From NCBI GenBank assembly GCA_038246575.1, contig JBBRVU010000176.1:1-8552 (forward strand): a stretch of DNA of 8,552 bases. Direction: 5' to 3'. This stretch comes from JACCUZ01 sp038246575. Its GTDB lineage: Bacteria; Actinomycetota; Actinomycetes; JACCUZ01. The position numbers and the translations under genes are program-made. Shown here one piece after another: positions 5,870 to 8,552 of this stretch. Each line of letters opens with the position of its first letter. The stretch's first letter is position 1. Below the pieces are notes generated by a model, which worked only from the letters and a program-made list of their open reading frames with translations, was not told the DNA's origin and searched no databases.

Positions 5870-6661
5870 TCACCTGTCAGGGCCGCGATCGCCACCGATC
5901 CGACGGGTGAGCGTCCGAGCCGTGGCCCCGACCGCGACGGCCAGCTCGGCGCGATCCTCGGGACCGACCCCGGCCTCGGGGTAGGTCACCGCGACGGCCG
6001 CTGCCGGGTGACCCCCGTGGTCGAGCACGGCCGCCGCGACCGAGGCGAAGCCGGGCGTGACCTCGCCCGCCTCGACCGCGTGCCCTCGCTGTCGTACGTC
6101 GACCAGCAGCCGGCGCAGCGCCGACAGCGACGCCGGTCCCGGTGCGTGCCGCGCGACGAACGTCGAGGCGTCCGGGAAGAGCGCGCGAACCTGCGGGGCG
6201 GGTAGCGCTGCGAGCATTGCCCGGCCGGTGGCCGTCAGGTGCGCCGGCAGCCGCACTCCGACATCGGTCACGAGCGGTGCCCGTCCCGGCGCCCGTTCCT
6301 CGATGACGTAGATGACCTCCCGGCCGTGCAGGACCGCAAGGTGTGCGTTGTGACCGGTGCGGTCGACCAGAGCGGCCAGCGGTGCCCGGGCCATCCGCTG
6401 CAGCGGGGCCTGCCGGGTGTAGCCGGTGCCCAGCTCGTACGCGCTGACCCCCAGTCCGTAGCGGCGCTCGTCCGCGAGGTGCACGACGAAGCCCTCGGCC
6501 GCAAGCGTCGCGAGCAGGTGGTAGGCCGTGGACCGGGGCAGTCGCAGGTCACGGCTGATTGCGGCGGCGCCGACCGGACCGCCCTGTCGGGCCAGATAGC
6601 GCAAGATGGCCAGCACCTGGCTTGCGGCCGGGACCTGCTGGGTCGGCGCATCGCTGCCCAT
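5870..6661 (-). CDS. hutR: IclR-family transcriptional regulator of histidine utilisation (HutR-like)
   Basis: The 263-residue protein has an N-terminal IclR winged helix (about 10-70; helices around SQVLAILRYLARQGGPVGAAAISRDL and the recognition helix LPRSTAYHLLATLAAEGFV) and a C-terminal IclR effector domain (about 85-255) with the family GRAML signature (146-150) and GFASVAAAV (204-212). It should bind DNA as a dimer or tetramer and sense a hut metabolite; which one is not visible. It is divergent from hutH with the 32-bp palindrome between them, the expected arrangement for a self-regulating local regulator. The start is uncertain: ATG 6661 leaves the usual short N-terminus, while ATG 6688, nine codons earlier and directly abutting the palindrome, adds a glycine-rich stretch and lacks a ribosome binding site. 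A longer open frame to 6919 runs antisense through hutH and is not credible. The symbol is inferred from context and the operator core. Confidence 0.85.
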   Translation of the reverse strand: MGSDAPTQQVPAASQVLAILRYLARQGGPVGAAAISRDLRLPRSTAYHLLATLAAEGFVVHLADERRYGLGVSAYELGTGYTRQAPLQRMARAPLAALVDRTGHNAHLAVLHGREVIYVIEERAPGRAPLVTDVGVRLPAHLTATGRAMLAALPAPQVRALFPDASTFVARHAPGPASLSALRRLLVDVRQRGHAVEAGEVTPGFASVAAAVLDHGGHPAAAVAVTYPEAGVGPEDRAELAVAVGATARTLTRRIGGDRGPDR

Positions 6662-6688
6662 CGGTCCGCCACCGCCGTTCCGCAACAT

Positions 6689-6720
6689 CCAATAGTGTCT
6701 GGTACCCCAGACACTATTGG
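6689..6720. promoter_or_regulatory. Inverted-repeat operator between hutR and hutH
   Basis: CCAATAGTGTCTGG (6689-6702) and CCAGACACTATTGG (6707-6720) are perfect 14-bp inverted repeats around the 4-base centre TACC. The core 6698-6711 has the form TCTG-N5-CCAGA over 14 bp. From memory, HutR of Corynebacterium resistens binds a 14-bp consensus TCTGwwATwCCAGA upstream of hut genes, which this resembles in length and both ends. The site is far more AT-rich than its surroundings and lies 47 bases before hutH ATG. A partial half-site (AGTGTC, 6752-6757) is nearer the hutH start. Each arm ends in TATTGG, which could serve as a -10 in either direction. Confidence 0.8.
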
Positions 6721-6767
6721 TCCTCGACCCGCTGGCGCTGACGGTTCGCGGAGTGTCCGATAGAGCC

Positions 6768-8309
6768 ATGGCTGACGCAGTGGTCGTGGGAGTGGGCCCG
6801 CTCTCGTTCGAGGACGTGGTGGCGGTGGCCCGGCATGGTGCGGCGGTGACCCTGTCGCCGGAGGCCGAGAAGGAGATCGCCCGCAGTCGCGAGGTGATCG
6901 AGGCGCTGGTGGACGACACCGAGCCGCACTACGGGGTGTCCACCGGCTTCGGTGCCCTGGCCACCCGGCATGTCCCGCTCGAGCTGCGTGCCCAGCTGCA
7001 GCGCAGTCTGATCCGCTCGCACGCGGCGGGCTCGGGCGACGAGGTCGAGCGTGAGGTCGTCCGGGCCCTGATGCTGCTGCGCCTCTCGACGCTGGCCACC
7101 GGTCGCACCGGGGTCCGACCCCTCACGGTCGCCACGTACGCGGCGCTGCTCTCCGCCGGCATCACCCCGGTCGTCCGCGAGTACGGCTCGCTCGGCTGCT
7201 CCGGCGACCTGGCGCCGCTCGCGCACTGCGCGCTCGCGGTGATGGGCGAGGGCGTCGTACGCGACGGAACCGGTCGGTTGCGTCCCGCGGCCGAGGCGCT
7301 GGCCGAGGCCGGGATCGAGCCCGTGGTGCTGGCCGAGAAGGAGGGCCTCGCCCTGATCAACGGCACCGACGGGATGCTGGGCATGCTCGTCCTCGCCTGC
7401 CACGACTTGCGCCGGCTGCTGCGCACCGCCGACGTCACCGCGGCGATGAGCGTCGAGGCCCTGCTCGGCACCGATGCCGTCTTCGCCGCCGACCTGCAGG
7501 CACTGCGCCCCCACCCCGGCCAGGCCGACAGCGCCGCGAATCTCCGGGCCCTGCTCGCCGACTCCGGCGTGATGGCCAGCCATCGCGGTCCCGACTGCAC
7601 CCGGGTGCAGGACGCGTACTCGCTGCGTTGCTCACCGCAGGTGCATGGTGCCGCCCGCGACACGGTCGCCCACGCCGAGCTCGTCGCGTCGCGCGAGCTG
7701 GCCAGTGCCGTGGACAACCCGGTGGTCACCCTGGACGGCCGGGTCGAGAGCAACGGCAACTTCCACGGCGCACCGGTTGCCTACGTGCTCGACTTCCTGG
7801 CCATCGTGACCGCCGACCTGGCCAGCATGTCCGAGCGGCGCACGGACCGGTTCCTCGACGTGTCGCGCAACCACGGGCTGCCCGCGTTCCTCGCCGGTGA
7901 CCCCGGCGTCGACTCGGGGCACATGATCGCGCAGTACACCCAGGCCGCGATCGTCTCCGAGCTGAAGCGGCTCGCCAACCCGGCCTCGGTCGACTCGATC
8001 CCCTCCAGCGCCATGCAGGAGGACCACGTGTCGATGGGATGGTCGGCTGCGCGCAAGCTGCGCCGTGCCGTCGACGGGCTGACCCGGGTCCTGGCGGTCG
8101 AGCTGCTGACCGCGGCCCGAGCGCTGGACCTGCGAGCCCCTCTGGCACCGGCGCCCGCGACCGAGGCCGTGCGCGTCGGGCTGCGCGAGACGGTGCCCGG
8201 CCCCGGCACCGACCGCTACCTGTCCCCGGAGATCGACGCCGCTGTGGCCTACGTCGCCTCCGGTCGTGCTCTGGCTGCCGCGGAGTCGGCCACCGGAACC
8301 CTGGCCTGA
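6768..8309 (+). CDS. hutH: Histidine ammonia-lyase
   Basis: This cytosolic enzyme removes ammonia from L-histidine to give urocanate, the first step of histidine degradation. The 513-residue length is normal. The electrophilic MIO cofactor forms from residues C144-S145-G146 within GSLGCSGDLAPL; most bacterial enzymes have Ala-Ser-Gly, and Cys-Ser-Gly is, as I recall, the Streptomyces form. Other expected catalytic residues are present: Y55 in YGVSTGFG, H85 in RSHAAG, N198 in NGTDG, Y284 and R287 in QDAYSLR, F332 in NGNFHG, and E418 in QEDHVSMG. I chose ATG 6768 because the protein then begins as other actinobacterial HutH do; a TTG at 6717 would lie inside the operator. Shine-Dalgarno is weak (GGAG at 6750-6753 is 14 bases away). 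It is the first gene of a hutHU operon, divergent from the IclR regulator and probably controlled through the palindrome at 6689-6720. Confidence 0.96.
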   Translation: MADAVVVGVGPLSFEDVVAVARHGAAVTLSPEAEKEIARSREVIEALVDDTEPHYGVSTGFGALATRHVPLELRAQLQRSLIRSHAAGSGDEVEREVVRALMLLRLSTLATGRTGVRPLTVATYAALLSAGITPVVREYGSLGCSGDLAPLAHCALAVMGEGVVRDGTGRLRPAAEALAEAGIEPVVLAEKEGLALINGTDGMLGMLVLACHDLRRLLRTADVTAAMSVEALLGTDAVFAADLQALRPHPGQADSAANLRALLADSGVMASHRGPDCTRVQDAYSLRCSPQVHGAARDTVAHAELVASRELASAVDNPVVTLDGRVESNGNFHGAPVAYVLDFLAIVTADLASMSERRTDRFLDVSRNHGLPAFLAGDPGVDSGHMIAQYTQAAIVSELKRLANPASVDSIPSSAMQEDHVSMGWSAARKLRRAVDGLTRVLAVELLTAARALDLRAPLAPAPATEAVRVGLRETVPGPGTDRYLSPEIDAAVAYVASGRALAAAESATGTLA

Positions 8310-8357
8310 CCGGACCCGATCCCGCACCCCGTACTCACCGACCGAGAGGACGTCGTC

Positions 8358-8552
8358 GTGGAAGGCGCTCGCCCCGTCCGCGCACCGCGCGGCACCGCAC
8401 TGACAGCCCGTTCGTGGCAGGCCGAGGCGCCGCTGCGGATGTTGATGAACAACCTCGACCCGGAGACCGCCGAGCGCCCCGACGACCTCGTCGTCTACGG
8501 CGGCACCGGCCGGGCCGCCCGCGACTGGAAGTCCTTCGACGCGATGGTGCGC
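8358..8552 (+). CDS. hutU: Urocanate hydratase, N-terminal part (runs off window)
   Basis: The frame opens at GTG 8358 after a good Shine-Dalgarno sequence (GAGAGGA, 8344-8350, spacing 7) and stays open for 65 codons to the window edge. The peptide starts with the ARPVRAPRGT segment, has LRMLMNNLDPE (26-36) and then VVYGGTGRAARDW (45-57), the conserved N-terminal block of urocanase, an NAD-dependent enzyme that adds water to urocanate to give 4-imidazolone-5-propionate. The rest of the protein, including the NAD site, is outside the window. It is 48 bases downstream of hutH on the same strand with no terminator-like hairpin between, so the two are probably one operon and act in consecutive steps. 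Confidence 0.9.
   Translation, partial: MEGARPVRAPRGTALTARSWQAEAPLRMLMNNLDPETAERPDDLVVYGGTGRAARDWKSFDAMVR

Larger units (their letters stand above)
5716..5884. repeat. Cluster of CACCTGTC/GACAGGTG repeats echoing the operator
   Basis: An 18-base segment at 5716-5733 (TGGTCACCTGTCAAGGCC) recurs at 5867-5884 with one mismatch. The second copy covers the stop codon of the IclR gene. The 8-mer CACCTGTC occurs at 5720-5727 and 5871-5878, and its complement GACAGGTG at 5823-5830 and 5839-5846. Two tandem CCACCTGG units lie at 5732-5747. Together these give six CACCTG/CAGGTG hexamers in about 160 bp. The repeated part equals one half of the ArsR operator plus the promoter -35. Confidence 0.6.

Noticed and set aside
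5720..5878. CRISPR array or phage attachment site from the repeated CACCTGTC motifs
   Set aside because: Copies are 8-18 bp, unevenly spaced and in both orientations, and no cas, integrase or tRNA gene is nearby.
6717..6767. TTG start for hutH at 6717
   Set aside because: It lies inside the right arm of the operator palindrome; the ATG at 6768 gives the standard HutH N-terminus and length.
6662..6919. Long N-terminal extension of the IclR regulator up to 6919
   Set aside because: It would run through the operator and antisense to the hutH coding region; the Ser/Thr-rich product is typical of antisense reading of GC-rich genes.
7195..7206. Cys-Ser-Gly in HutH as a broken active site
   Set aside because: Cys can replace Ala in MIO formation and I recall this triad in Streptomyces HutH; all other catalytic residues are intact.

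Overview
The window is high-GC DNA with actinobacterial character: strongly GC-biased third positions, GTG starts, few U-tract terminators, and gene families typical of actinobacteria (DosR-type stress genes, an IclR-controlled hut locus, a Cys-Ser-Gly histidine ammonia-lyase). I cannot fix the genus. The first ~94 bases are almost pure G/C homopolymer runs and look like a poor-quality contig end.

Left half (95-4891) is a stress module. A small two-helix membrane protein (minus) is followed by a forward unit of a 43-residue unknown ORF overlapping, by ATGA, a tandem-domain universal stress protein (USP). Converging on it is a minus-strand operon of a single-domain USP and a CtpF-like P-type cation ATPase that overlap by 8 bases. 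Each unit is preceded by a 14-bp site (454-467 and 4878-4891) resembling the mycobacterial DosR/DevR box. A tandem USP beside ctpF matches, from memory, the DosR-controlled Rv1996-Rv1997 pair of M. tuberculosis, so a hypoxia/redox dormancy role is the best inference. No DosR/DosS gene is in the window.

Middle (4940-5884): an ArsR-family winged-helix protein fused to an SRPBCC (AHSA1-like) ligand-binding domain. Its promoter has an exact TTGACA -35, a perfect 20-bp palindrome filling the spacer, and a -10 that puts the transcription start at the ATG, so a leaderless, self-repressed gene is predicted. The stretch between it and the next gene holds repeated CACCTGTC-type sequences, a 16-bp tandem duplication and a long imperfect stem-loop.

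Right half (5870-8552) is a histidine-utilisation locus. An IclR regulator (HutR-like, minus) is divergent from hutH (histidine ammonia-lyase), followed after 48 bp by the start of hutU (urocanate hydratase), which runs off the window. A 32-bp operator with 14-bp perfect arms lies between hutR and hutH; its TCTG-N5-CCAGA core resembles the HutR site described in Corynebacterium. HutH deaminates histidine to urocanate and HutU hydrates it to imidazolone propionate.

The gene families are known. The most informative unreported structure is in the regulatory DNA: paired DosR-like boxes, the ArsR operator-promoter with echoes downstream, the HutR operator, and a coupled small ORF.
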